NCBI RefSeq assembly: GCF_009650215.1
Contig: NZ_CP045851.1
Span: 3,313,001 to 3,377,000 of the forward strand
From: Actinomarinicola tropica
Lineage (GTDB): Bacteria > Actinomycetota > Acidimicrobiia > Acidimicrobiales > SKKL01
Reading direction: 5' to 3'
DNA: 64,000 nt
Below, piece by piece: positions 16,847-23,874 of this stretch (positions are counted from its first letter, which is position 1; every line of letters begins with the position of its first letter). The notes under the pieces were generated by a model that saw only the letters and a list, made by a program, of their open reading frames with translations, was not told the origin of the DNA and made no database searches. A program made the translations under genes and the position numbers.

Positions 16847-16979
16847 CGGCCCATCATGCCCGCTCGGGGGCAGGCGGGTCGAACGCCGGCTCCGCGGCGC
16901 CGTCGGGGAGCCGGACCACCCCAACGCGTGCTGCGCCTCCCCATGGAGCGGTGCCGACGGTCGAGGCCGTCAGCGGGGA

Positions 16980-17330
16980 TCAGCTGCCGGTGTGGGCCCA
17001 GGCCTCGATCTCGACGAGGGCACCGATCGGGAGCTCGGCCACGCCGATGGCGGAGCGGGCCGGGCGGTGGTCCCCGAAGTACTCGAGGTACACCTCGTTC
17101 ATCAGCGCGTAGTCGCTCATGTGGCGCAGGAACACGGTGGTCTTGACCACCTGCTCCTTCGTGGCGCCCTCCGACGCCAGCAGGCCGTCGAGGTTCTGGA
17201 GCGCCTGGGCGAGCTGGCCGCCGGTGCCGCCGTCGGCGAGCTTGCCGTCCTTGATCCCCACCTGACCCGACACGATCAGCCACTCGCCCGCCCGGACGAT
17301 CGGCGTGTACGGGCCCACTGGCGTGCTCAT
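16980..17330 (-). CDS. RidA/YjgF family enamine-imine deaminase
   Basis: This protein (116 residues) has the RidA fold. It shows the start MSTPVGPYTPIVRAGEWLIV, the strand VSGQVGIKDGKL, the segment VVKTTVFLRHMSDYALMNEVY and the conserved Arg of RPARSAIGVAELP, which binds the substrate carboxylate in RidA. The usual role is hydrolysis of reactive 2-aminoacrylate intermediates released by PLP enzymes. GAGGAG upstream supports the ATG. It follows the xanthine-dehydrogenase-like gene on the same strand after 22 bases, so the two are probably co-transcribed and RidA may act in the same catabolic route. Confidence 0.9.
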   Translation of the reverse strand: MSTPVGPYTPIVRAGEWLIVSGQVGIKDGKLADGGTGGQLAQALQNLDGLLASEGATKEQVVKTTVFLRHMSDYALMNEVYLEYFGDHRPARSAIGVAELPIGALVEIEAWAHTGS

Positions 17331-17352
17331 TGTCGTGCTCCTCGGTCGACGG

Positions 17353-18912
17353 TCACGGCTGCCGGACAGTCTGGCCCGTGGGCCACACCTCGGGACGACC
17401 CTGGGCGCACCACACCGCGCCGGCGACGGCGGCGAACACCGCGTCGGACCCGTTCACCGCCGGCCCGTCGGATGCCTCGATCTCGACCTCGATCGGGGGC
17501 GTGTCGACGGCGCGCAGCACGCCGAACGACCGGATCGTCAGGTCGTGGATCGTGCCCTCGCCATCGACGACCAGCCCCTCCGAGGTGACCCAGCTGAGCG
17601 CCATGTGGGCGGCGCCGACGCAGTAGGACCGGAGGACGACGTCGTCGAGCACCTGGCCGCAGCGGACCCGCACGGCCAGCCGACCGTCGACCACCTCGGC
17701 CGATGCCACGGCGCCGTCCGGTGTCGTCACCTCCACCGGCCCGTCGGCCAGGGCCGCCCGCAGCGCCCACGCCTCGGCCCACCCCGCCGCGCGGAGGTCG
17801 ACGGACGTCGCGGGGCCGGCCACATCCACCTCCTCGACCTCGACGTCGGGCAGCACGGCGCGGATCCGCTCCGCGATGCCCGGCGTGCGCACCACGCGCA
17901 CGACGCCGGACCCGTCGGCCCGCACGCCGGCGGCGATCGGCGGGCGCTTGGGCCCCAACCGAACGGCGTCCTCCCGGGAGAGGTGGACGACGACGGGACG
18001 CCCGTGCTCGTCGGCCAGCTGGCGGGCGGCCGCTCGCACGAGGGAGTCGACCTTGCCGCCGAACGCCCCGCCGTTCGCCAGCGGCGACGCGGGCTCGCCG
18101 CCCGGCTCGCACCACGACGCGTCGGTCTCCAGGTAGGCGGGCTCGACCCACGACGTGCGCAGGGTGACGGCCCACTCCCCCGGCGGCAGCTCGAGCGGCG
18201 GCTCGGGCGTGACCGTGGTGCGCCGCCCCTGCACCTTCCCGGAGGCGGCTCGCGCCTCGCTCAGCGTCTCGCCCACCGCCCAGCCACCCTCCGGACGTGG
18301 GACCGCGACGAGGGCGCCGGCGGGTGCCGTGTCGGCGGCGAAACCCCCCGCGCCCACTGCCACGTCGGGCGCCACCCGCTGGGGCCCGTGGCCCTCGATC
18401 TCCGCACGGCGGGCCGCGTCGTCGAGGTCGCGCTCGTGGCGCAGGACGTCGGCGGCGACCGAGGGGCGCCCGGTGGCGACGTCCCATGCGTCGAGGATCG
18501 TGCGCCACCCGGTGCAGCGGCACAGGTGCGCCTGGAGCGCCCGCTCGACCTCCGGGACGCCGGCGTCGGGCTTCGCCCGGTGCAACCCATCGAGGCGGAC
18601 GATGATCCCCGGCGTGCAGAAGCCGCACTGGCTCCCGCCGGTGGCGCAGAACGCCTCGCCCCACCGCTCCCTCCGCTCGGCGTCCATCCCGTCGAGCGTG
18701 GTGATGGTCCGGCCCGTCACGCGCCGTGCGGGAGTCACGCAGGCGACGCGTGGCTGGCCGTCGACGAGGACGGTGCAGCAGCCGCACTGGCCCTGCGGCG
18801 AGCACCCGTCCTTCGGGCTGTGGATCCCCAGCCGGTCGCGCAGCACCTCGAGCAGCGACGCCCCGTCGTCGGGGACCTCCACCTGGCGGCCGTCGACCTC
18901 GAACTGGATCAT
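17353..18912 (-). CDS. Condensed xanthine dehydrogenase-like fusion: 2Fe-2S subunit joined to a shortened molybdenum-subunit region
   Basis: Residues 1-155 are a complete small subunit of the xanthine dehydrogenase family. Cys37, Cys43, Cys46 and Cys58 fit the plant-type 2Fe-2S cluster, and Cys96, Cys99, Cys131 and Cys133 (CGFCTPG and CRCTGW) fit the second cluster. The remaining 360 residues resemble pieces of the large subunit: GEWAVTLRTSWVEPAYLE, then NGGAFGGK near 280, REDAVRLGPKRPP, and a C-terminal PPIEVEIEASDGPAVNGSDA. A normal large subunit is about 750 residues, so most of the molybdopterin domain is missing. No separate Mo or FAD subunit is near. It may be an electron-transfer or noncatalytic member of the family. 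Confidence 0.75.
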   Translation of the reverse strand: MIQFEVDGRQVEVPDDGASLLEVLRDRLGIHSPKDGCSPQGQCGCCTVLVDGQPRVACVTPARRVTGRTITTLDGMDAERRERWGEAFCATGGSQCGFCTPGIIVRLDGLHRAKPDAGVPEVERALQAHLCRCTGWRTILDAWDVATGRPSVAADVLRHERDLDDAARRAEIEGHGPQRVAPDVAVGAGGFAADTAPAGALVAVPRPEGGWAVGETLSEARAASGKVQGRRTTVTPEPPLELPPGEWAVTLRTSWVEPAYLETDASWCEPGGEPASPLANGGAFGGKVDSLVRAAARQLADEHGRPVVVHLSREDAVRLGPKRPPIAAGVRADGSGVVRVVRTPGIAERIRAVLPDVEVEEVDVAGPATSVDLRAAGWAEAWALRAALADGPVEVTTPDGAVASAEVVDGRLAVRVRCGQVLDDVVLRSYCVGAAHMALSWVTSEGLVVDGEGTIHDLTIRSFGVLRAVDTPPIEVEIEASDGPAVNGSDAVFAAVAGAVWCAQGRPEVWPTGQTVRQP

Positions 18913-18919
18913 GCGCCCG

Positions 18920-18925
18920 ACCCTA
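18920..18925 (-). promoter_or_regulatory. -10 box TAGGGT (leaderless) for the xanthine dehydrogenase-like gene
   Basis: On the minus strand TAGGGT ends 7 bases before the ATG at 18912. This supports both the start choice and a leaderless transcript that probably continues into the RidA gene. Confidence 0.5.
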
Positions 18926-18986
18926 GGCCGGGCGCGGAAACGGCCGGGCACGAGGCCCGGCCGTCGGCGCTGGACAGATCAGTCGG

Positions 18987-19307
18987 TCAGCTGAAGGACT
19001 GGCCGCAGCCGCAGGTGCGCGACGCGTTCGGGTTGTTGATGGCGAACCCGGCGTCCTGGAGGCCGTCCTTGTAGTCGAGGGTGGCGCCGTTCAGGAGCTG
19101 GGCGCTGGACGGGTCGGAGACCACGCGGACACCGCCGAAGTCGACGGCGAGGTCGTCCTCGGCCACGTCGGTGTCGAAGAACATCTCGTAGCTGAAGCCC
19201 GAGCACCCGCCGGGGCGGACGGCGACGCGCAGCGCGAGGGCCGCGTCGCCTTCGGCGTCGATGAGCTGCTTGACCTTGTCGGCGGCGGAATCGGTGAGGG
19301 TGATCAA
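18987..19307 (-). CDS. Iron-sulfur cluster insertion protein (ErpA/IscA, HesB family)
   Basis: This A-type Fe-S carrier has 106 residues. It holds the three invariant Cys residues, one in RPGGCSGFSYEM and two in RTCGCGQSF. It delivers clusters to apoproteins in the cytoplasm. Translation probably begins at TTG (19307), because AGGAGG lies 9 bases before it and the result starts at the conserved ITLTDSAADKV; no ATG or GTG is suitably placed. The next genes upstream are a SufR-like Fe-S sensor and Mrp, so this is a small Fe-S homeostasis locus. Confidence 0.92.
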   Translation of the reverse strand: MITLTDSAADKVKQLIDAEGDAALALRVAVRPGGCSGFSYEMFFDTDVAEDDLAVDFGGVRVVSDPSSAQLLNGATLDYKDGLQDAGFAINNPNASRTCGCGQSFS

Positions 19308-19380
19308 CGGACTGATCCTCCTGGGAGAACGGGGCTGTGGTGATGGTATCGGTGGAACGGCATCCGGCGCACCCGTCGGC

Positions 19381-20145
19381 TCACGCCGGGGGACCGACGG
19401 CGACGGGGATCTCGACGAGGCAGGGCTCGCGATCGACGAGCGTGTGGAAGCTGACGGGGCAGGGGCCGTCGATCCCGGCGAGGAAGCCCTCGACCATCCC
19501 ACGGTGCAGGGCGCAGACGACCGACGGGTTGGACTCGGCCAGCTCGGCGAAGGGGCAGTGGGCGAACGCGATGGTGGCGACGCCGTCGTCGTCGTCGACG
19601 CCGGCCTCGATCGCCACCTCGGGGTCGAAGCCGAGCGCGTCGAGCTCGGTCATCAGGGCCTCGACCGGTGGTGCGCCGGCGGGCCACGGTCGAGCGTCGA
19701 GCTCCCCCTGGTCGCGTCCGGCGGCGGCGATGGTGTCGGGCTCGAGGCCGGCCTCGGCGGCGAGCCGGAGGAGCATGCGGGCGATCGTGGGGTACGGCGA
19801 CGGTTCGAGCCCGAGCGACGGCGCGTCGGCGGCGAGCGAATACAGGTGCTGGGGTCGCCCCACCCCGCGTCGGGACTCGCTGCGCACGTCGAGCAGGCCG
19901 ACCTCGCGCATGCGCTCCAGGTGCGGTCGGACGGTGTTGACGTGGAGGTCGAGCGACTCCGCGATCTGCGCCGTGGAGCGCGGCGCGGGCGACCGGGCGA
20001 GCTCGAGGTAGATCGCGTACCGGGTGTTGTCGCCGAGGGCCTTCAGGATCGCGAGGCGCGGCGAGCGGTCGCCGCTCCGAGGAGCGGTGGGCGGCAGGCC
20101 GCCATCGACGGTCGGACCGTCGACGCTGACAGGATCCTCCGACAC
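19381..20145 (-). CDS. SufR-like helix-turn-helix regulator with four-Cys C-terminal domain
   Basis: The protein has 254 residues. Residues about 30-100 form an ArsR/MarR-like winged helix (STAQIAESLDLHVNTVRPHL, then RRGVGRPQHLYSL). The C-terminal part has four Cys residues, starting HCPFAELAESNPSVVCALHR and spaced C-x13-C-x17-C-x12-C. This is close to the cluster-binding pattern of SufR, which represses suf genes when its Fe-S cluster is present. Neighbours are an A-type carrier gene and, divergently, mrp. The GTG at 20145 follows TAAACT after 8 bases, a leaderless arrangement. The targets are inferred from the neighbours. Confidence 0.85.
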   Translation of the reverse strand: MSEDPVSVDGPTVDGGLPPTAPRSGDRSPRLAILKALGDNTRYAIYLELARSPAPRSTAQIAESLDLHVNTVRPHLERMREVGLLDVRSESRRGVGRPQHLYSLAADAPSLGLEPSPYPTIARMLLRLAAEAGLEPDTIAAAGRDQGELDARPWPAGAPPVEALMTELDALGFDPEVAIEAGVDDDDGVATIAFAHCPFAELAESNPSVVCALHRGMVEGFLAGIDGPCPVSFHTLVDREPCLVEIPVAVGPPA

Positions 20146-20153
20146 GGACGACG

Positions 20154-20180
20154 AGTTTACACGGCGCTCTCCGGTAAAAT
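20154..20180. promoter_or_regulatory. Back-to-back leaderless promoters of the SufR-like and mrp genes
   Basis: The minus-strand -10 TAAACT (20159-20154) ends 8 bases before the regulator GTG, and the plus-strand -10 TAAAAT (20175-20180) ends 7 bases before the mrp GTG. TTTAC (20156-20160) and GTAAA (20174-20178) make a dyad with a 13-base spacer. The dyad follows from the two mirrored -10 boxes, but it would also let one regulator dimer cover both promoters. Confidence 0.6.
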
Positions 20181-20187
20181 CGGCCTC

Positions 20188-21405
20188 GTGCCTCCCACCA
20201 CCGGATCCGATGCGCCGCCGACGGTGGCGCCACCCACCCACGAGGACGTCGTCGGCGTCCTGCGCGGGGTCGTCGATCCGGAGCTCGGGTCCGACGTCGT
20301 CGACCTCGGCATGGCCAAGGACGTCGCCGTCGACGCCGACGGCACGGTGCGCGTGACCGTGGCGCTCACCACCGCCGGCTGCCCCCTCCGGGCCCAGCTC
20401 CAGCGCGACGTCCGCACCCGCGTCGGCTCGATGCCCGGCGTCACCGACGTCCGCATCGAGTGGACGGAGATGACCGCGGAGGAGAAGGCCACCGCGATGG
20501 ACCGGGCCCGCTGGAACGCCCGCGCCGACGCCCCCGACACGCTCATCCCCGCCACCACCCGCGTGGTGGCCGTCGCCTCCGGCAAGGGCGGGGTCGGCAA
20601 GTCGTCGGTCACCGTCAACCTCGCCGTGGCCGTCGCCGCCAGGGGCTACCGCGTCGGTGTCCTCGACGCCGACATCTGGGGCTTCTCCGTGCCCCGCATG
20701 CTCGGGCTCGAAGGACGCCTCGGCGGCGCCGGCGACGGGCCGACCCCCGAGGGCGAGCGCCCGAAGATCGCGCCGATCACCATGCCCGTCGGCGACGGGC
20801 AGCTCGAGGTCGTGTCGATGGGGTTCCTCGTCGACGCCGAGGAGACCGCCCTCATGTGGCGGGGGCTCATGCTCAACCGCGCCGTCCAGCACTTCGTCGA
20901 GGACGTCGCCTGGGGCGACCTCGACTACCTCTTCATCGACATGCCGCCGGGCACCGGCGACGTCGCCATGGGCCTCGCCCGGATGCTGCCGCGTGCCGAG
21001 ATGCTGGTGGTCACCACGCCCGCGCTCACAGCGCAGAAGGTCGCCATCCGCGCCGCCTCGATGGCCCGGCGCAGCCACCTGCGGGTCGCCGGCGTGATCG
21101 AGAACATGAGCGCGTTCGTCTGCGACCACGGCGAGAGCTACCCGCTGTTCGGGTCCGGCGGCGGCGAGCTGCTCGCCCGTGACGCCGGCGTGCCGCTGCT
21201 CGGCCAGATCCCGCTCGAGCCGTCCGTCGCCGACGGTGGCGACAACGGGCGACCGATCGCGCTCGGTGAGGGCCCCGCCGCCGACGCGTTCCGCGACCTG
21301 GCCGCCCAGGTCGTCGAGGAGGCGATCCCTCCGGTCGAGATGGCCGGCTGCAGCGCCCGCATGCTCGACGCCGCCGTCTCGGCGCTCGACGACCTCGACC
21401 TCTAG
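20188..21405 (+). CDS. mrp: Mrp/NBP35-type Fe-S cluster carrier ATPase
   Basis: The 405-residue protein has an N-terminal MIP18/SufT-like domain (about residues 17-95: VLRGVVDPELGSDVVDLGM, then TTAGCPLRAQL). It is followed by a P-loop ATPase with the deviant Walker A ASGKGGVGKSSVTVNLA, then DADIWGFSVPRM and DYLFIDMPPGTGD. ApbC/Mrp proteins bind and hand over Fe-S clusters. The CxxC motif of many Mrp proteins is reduced to a single Cys (VCDHGESYPLFG), as in various actinobacterial relatives. The start is GTG with a leaderless promoter. It is divergent from the SufR-like gene and upstream of the riboswitch. Confidence 0.93.
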   Translation: MPPTTGSDAPPTVAPPTHEDVVGVLRGVVDPELGSDVVDLGMAKDVAVDADGTVRVTVALTTAGCPLRAQLQRDVRTRVGSMPGVTDVRIEWTEMTAEEKATAMDRARWNARADAPDTLIPATTRVVAVASGKGGVGKSSVTVNLAVAVAARGYRVGVLDADIWGFSVPRMLGLEGRLGGAGDGPTPEGERPKIAPITMPVGDGQLEVVSMGFLVDAEETALMWRGLMLNRAVQHFVEDVAWGDLDYLFIDMPPGTGDVAMGLARMLPRAEMLVVTTPALTAQKVAIRAASMARRSHLRVAGVIENMSAFVCDHGESYPLFGSGGGELLARDAGVPLLGQIPLEPSVADGGDNGRPIALGEGPAADAFRDLAAQVVEEAIPPVEMAGCSARMLDAAVSALDDLDL

Positions 21406-21414
21406 GAGCGCCGG

Positions 21415-21420
21415 TAGCCT
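21415..21420 (+). promoter_or_regulatory. -10 box TAGCCT for the guanidine riboswitch transcript
   Basis: TAGCCT lies 10 bases after the mrp stop and about 29 bases before the riboswitch P1 helix, placing transcription start near 21427. The -35 region would fall in the end of mrp and was not recognisable. Confidence 0.4.
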
Positions 21421-21448
21421 GGGCCCCGCTCGGCCGGTCGGCGGCCGG

Positions 21449-21488
21449 GGCCGACGAGGGTGTCCCGTACCGGCTGCGCAAAGACGGG
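21449..21488 (+). ncRNA. Guanidine-III riboswitch (ykkC-III class)
   Basis: The 40 bases upstream of the Gdx gene fit the pseudoknotted guanidine-III fold. P1 pairs GGCCG (21449-21453) with CGGCT (21471-21475). P2, the pseudoknot, pairs CCCGT (21464-21468) with ACGGG (21484-21488). The conserved ACGAGG follows the first P1 strand and CAAAGACGG precedes and forms the last strand, as in the class consensus recalled from the Thermobifida fusca example. The AGGAGG ribosome site begins four bases later (21492), so folding could control access to it. The gene downstream is of the guanidinium exporter type, which strengthens the call. Confidence 0.87.
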
Positions 21489-21502
21489 CTCAGGAGGATG
21501 TC

Positions 21503-21823
21503 GTGTCCTGGTTCGTTCTCGTCGTCGCGGGTCTGCTCGAGGTCGGCTGGGCGGCGATGCTGCCCCAGACCGAGGGGCTGACGCGCCTCGGCCCCACCGC
21601 CGGCTTCGTCGCCCTCCTGGCGGCCAGCATGTTCGGCCTCGCCAAGGCCACCGAGACGATCCCGCTCGGCACGGCCTACGCCGTGTGGGTCGGGATCGGA
21701 GCCGCCGGCACCACCCTCGTCGGCATCGTCGTCCACGACGACCCGGCGGGGGCGGCGCAGCTCGGCTTCCTGGCGCTGCTCGTCGTCTCGATCGTCGGGC
21801 TGAAGGTGGCCAGCAGCGCCTGA
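21503..21823 (+). CDS. gdx: Guanidinium exporter, small multidrug resistance family (Gdx/SugE)
   Basis: This four-helix SMR protein of 106 residues works as an antiparallel homodimer exchanging guanidinium for protons. The essential Glu is in VVAGLLEVGWAAML, and the Gdx-subtype segment PLGTAYAVWVGIGAAGT and the closing VVSIVGLKVAS are clear. The Gdx subtype, as opposed to the drug exporter EmrE subtype, typically sits behind guanidine riboswitches, as here. The start is GTG at 21503 with AGGAGG five bases upstream. The gene is followed immediately by a convergent metallo-beta-lactamase-like gene. Confidence 0.93.
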   Translation: MSWFVLVVAGLLEVGWAAMLPQTEGLTRLGPTAGFVALLAASMFGLAKATETIPLGTAYAVWVGIGAAGTTLVGIVVHDDPAGAAQLGFLALLVVSIVGLKVASSA

Positions 21824-21832
21824 CGGCGACGG

Positions 21833-22456
21833 TCAGCCGCCGGCGGCCGCGGCGATCTCGTCGATGCGGGACTGCGGGTCCTCGATGAGGTGGCCCGCCG
21901 CCGGCGCGATGCCCCGCAGGCGGCGGCGCCGCAGCGAGGTCACCATGGCGACGTAGGCGTCGGCGTCGACGACCTCCGGTGCCGGGTCGACCTCCAGGTA
22001 GTCGCCGGCGAAGACGACCCGCTCCTCCTCGAGGAAGAAGCAGGCTCGCGGCGCGGCGACGCCGGGCGCGTCGAGGACGGTGAGGCGGAACTCGGTGCCG
22101 AGGATCGTGTCGCCGGGCGCGAGCGTGGCCGTCGCGCCCTCTGCGCCGACGCCGTCGACCGCCATCAGCTCGGCGCCGGTGGCCGCAGCCAGGGCCGCCG
22201 CTCCGCTCGAGTCGACCGCACCGGTGCAGACGATCCAGCGCACGCGGTCGCCGCCGCACCCGGCGACGGCGTCGCGGTGGTCGGCGACGTCGGGGCCGGG
22301 ATCGATCACGACGATCTCGTCGATGCCCACGAGGTAGGTGTTGGCCCCGGCCTCGCCACCGACGTCGAGCGCGATGCGACGCACCAGCGGGCTGAGCGCT
22401 CGCGCCACCCCCGGCACGATCGGCGGTGGGACGTCGTCGATCTCTTCGTCGGTCAT
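21833..22456 (-). CDS. Metallo-beta-lactamase fold protein lacking the metal-binding HxHxDH motif
   Basis: The protein has 207 residues and the strand order of an MBL-fold hydrolase: GGEAGANTYLVG, IVVIDPGPDVADH, an FLEEERVVFAGDYLE strand and a late APAAGHLIEDP. The metal-binding segment that should read THxHxDH is WIVCTGAVDSSGAAAL, so at least the first two His are gone and hydrolase activity is unlikely. Only the later His in AGHLI and some Asp residues remain. It overlaps the NUDIX gene stop (ATGA), and the two probably form one transcript with fxsA. An MBL gene also neighbours ArsA-like genes in mycobacteria, where the motif is normally intact. Confidence 0.75.
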   Translation of the reverse strand: MTDEEIDDVPPPIVPGVARALSPLVRRIALDVGGEAGANTYLVGIDEIVVIDPGPDVADHRDAVAGCGGDRVRWIVCTGAVDSSGAAALAAATGAELMAVDGVGAEGATATLAPGDTILGTEFRLTVLDAPGVAAPRACFFLEEERVVFAGDYLEVDPAPEVVDADAYVAMVTSLRRRRLRGIAPAAGHLIEDPQSRIDEIAAAAGG

Positions 22457-23283
22457 GCGAGGTCTCCGTGGGTCGGGGTGGGCGCGTCGAGCCCGCGGTC
22501 GAGGTCGGGGTCGCCGGGGAGGCGGATCCGCACGCCACCGTCCTCGTGGACCAGGTCGGGTGCGGCGGCGGTGGCCGTGGCGGCGCCGAGCATCTCGTCG
22601 ACGTCGTCGAAGCGGACGAGCGCCTCGAGCGTGCGCGCCGTCGGCTGGATGACGTCGATCCGCCCTGCGGCGGCGAGCTCGAGGGCGTCGGCGGGCCGGA
22701 GCCACGTGACGTCGACCGTCTCCCGGTCGTCGTGGCGGGCGTCCTGGCCCTCGGGAGCGCGGGCGAGGAAGAAGCGGGTGTCGTAGCGCCGGGGAGGGCC
22801 GACCGGGGTGACCCAGTGCGAGAAGTAGTGGAGCGCGTCGACCGCGAGCGAGAGGCCCTCGGCCGTGCAGATCTCGGTCAGCGTCCGGCGTCCGGCGTCG
22901 AGCGCCGCCCGGTGCTCGGCGAACCGCCCTCGGCGCACGGGATCGTCGAGGCGGAGCATCGTGCCGTCGTCGTCGTAGGCGAGGAGGACGCCGACCTCCT
23001 CGAAGCACTCCCGGATGGCGGCCACCCAGTAGGCGAGCCCGCCGCCCTCGACGCCGAGCCGCACCGAGGCCTCCAGGTCGGGGAGGCGGTCGACGGGGCC
23101 ACCGGGGCCGATCCGATCGGCGGGGTCGACGGCACCACCGGGGAAGACGTGGGCACCGCCGACGAAGACGTTGGCCGGGTGGCGCCGCACCATCATCACC
23201 TCGGGCCCGGAGGGGGCGTCCCGCACGAGCATCACCGTGGCGGCCGGGCGCACCTGCACGGCGGCCGGGTCGGCGGCCGTCAT
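22453..23283 (-). CDS. NUDIX hydrolase, NUDT19-like with split Nudix box
   Basis: The protein has 276 residues, longer than a minimal NUDIX enzyme. The Nudix box begins at GGAHVFPGGAVDPAD and ends with IRECFEEVGVLLA, with about 30 residues inserted between the halves. An interrupted box is characteristic of the NUDT19/RP2p group, some of which cleave CoA or acyl-CoA diphosphates. The catalytic REcxEE residues (RECFEEVG) are present. The ATG at 23283 overlaps the fxsA stop, and its own stop overlaps the next gene, giving a tight three-gene operon. CoA substrates are inferred only. Confidence 0.85.
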   Translation of the reverse strand: MTAADPAAVQVRPAATVMLVRDAPSGPEVMMVRRHPANVFVGGAHVFPGGAVDPADRIGPGGPVDRLPDLEASVRLGVEGGGLAYWVAAIRECFEEVGVLLAYDDDGTMLRLDDPVRRGRFAEHRAALDAGRRTLTEICTAEGLSLAVDALHYFSHWVTPVGPPRRYDTRFFLARAPEGQDARHDDRETVDVTWLRPADALELAAAGRIDVIQPTARTLEALVRFDDVDEMLGAATATAAAPDLVHEDGGVRIRLPGDPDLDRGLDAPTPTHGDLA

Positions 23284-23789
23284 CGTCCGAGCTCTCCGCC
23301 CCGCCCCGTGGGGTCGTCGGGGTCGCCGTCGCCGGCCGGCGTCTCCCAGGACTCGGCCTCCCAGACGTCGCGGGTGTCGGCGGCGCGGTCGCGCCCGGAG
23401 AACGGGAAGCGCGAGGCCGCGCTGTCGATCACCCGCACGGCGGTGATCCGCGAGATCAGCGCGCTGCGGACGATCGCCCGGGTGGGCGGCAGCAGGAGCA
23501 GCAGGCCGAGGACGTCGCTGGTGAACCCCGGCGTGAGCAGCAGGGCGCCGGCGAACAGCACCAAGGCACCGTCGACGATCTCGCGGTGGGGGACCTGCCC
23601 GTTGCGCAGCGTGCTGTTGAAGCGCCGCCAGATGGCGATGCCCTGGCGCTTCACGAGCCACGCGCCGAGCACGCTCATCACGACGAGCAGCGCCAGCGTC
23701 TCGACCACGCCGATGACCTGCGCGACCTGCACGATGACGTACAGCTCGAGGAGCGGTACGACGAGGAACAGCAGCGCGAGCACCGGCAT
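23280..23789 (-). CDS. fxsA: FxsA family membrane protein
   Basis: The protein has 169 residues. Hydrophobic segments lie at about 1-25, 27-45 and 73-100, with the family landmarks LLVVMSVLGAWLVKRQG and the central ALLLTPGFTSDVLGLLLLLPP. E. coli FxsA suppresses phage F exclusion when overproduced, but the normal function is not known. The C-terminal 50 residues are hydrophilic and acidic. It is the first gene of the fxsA-NUDIX-MBL group, behind a leaderless promoter (TAGCCT ending 8 bases before the ATG). Confidence 0.9.
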   Translation of the reverse strand: MPVLALLFLVVPLLELYVIVQVAQVIGVVETLALLVVMSVLGAWLVKRQGIAIWRRFNSTLRNGQVPHREIVDGALVLFAGALLLTPGFTSDVLGLLLLLPPTRAIVRSALISRITAVRVIDSAASRFPFSGRDRAADTRDVWEAESWETPAGDGDPDDPTGRGGELGR

Positions 23790-23797
23790 GGTGATCC

Positions 23798-23803
23798 AGG
23801 CTA
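23798..23803 (-). promoter_or_regulatory. -10 box TAGCCT (leaderless) for fxsA
   Basis: On the minus strand TAGCCT ends 8 bases before the fxsA ATG at 23789, with no Shine-Dalgarno between. Confidence 0.5.
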
Positions 23804-23824
23804 CCGGCGGGGATCCGCAGCCGG

Positions 23825-23847
23825 CCGGGCCCGAGAGGACGGCCCGG
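23825..23847 (-). terminator. Hairpin after the WhiB gene
   Basis: CCGGGCC (23825-23831) and GGCCCGG (23841-23847) form a perfect 7-bp stem with a 9-base loop. It lies between the whiB stop at 23875 and the fxsA promoter, on the path of minus-strand transcription. No T-run. Confidence 0.5.
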
Positions 23848-23874
23848 GTCGGCCGTCGGCCCCGTCCGGAGGGT

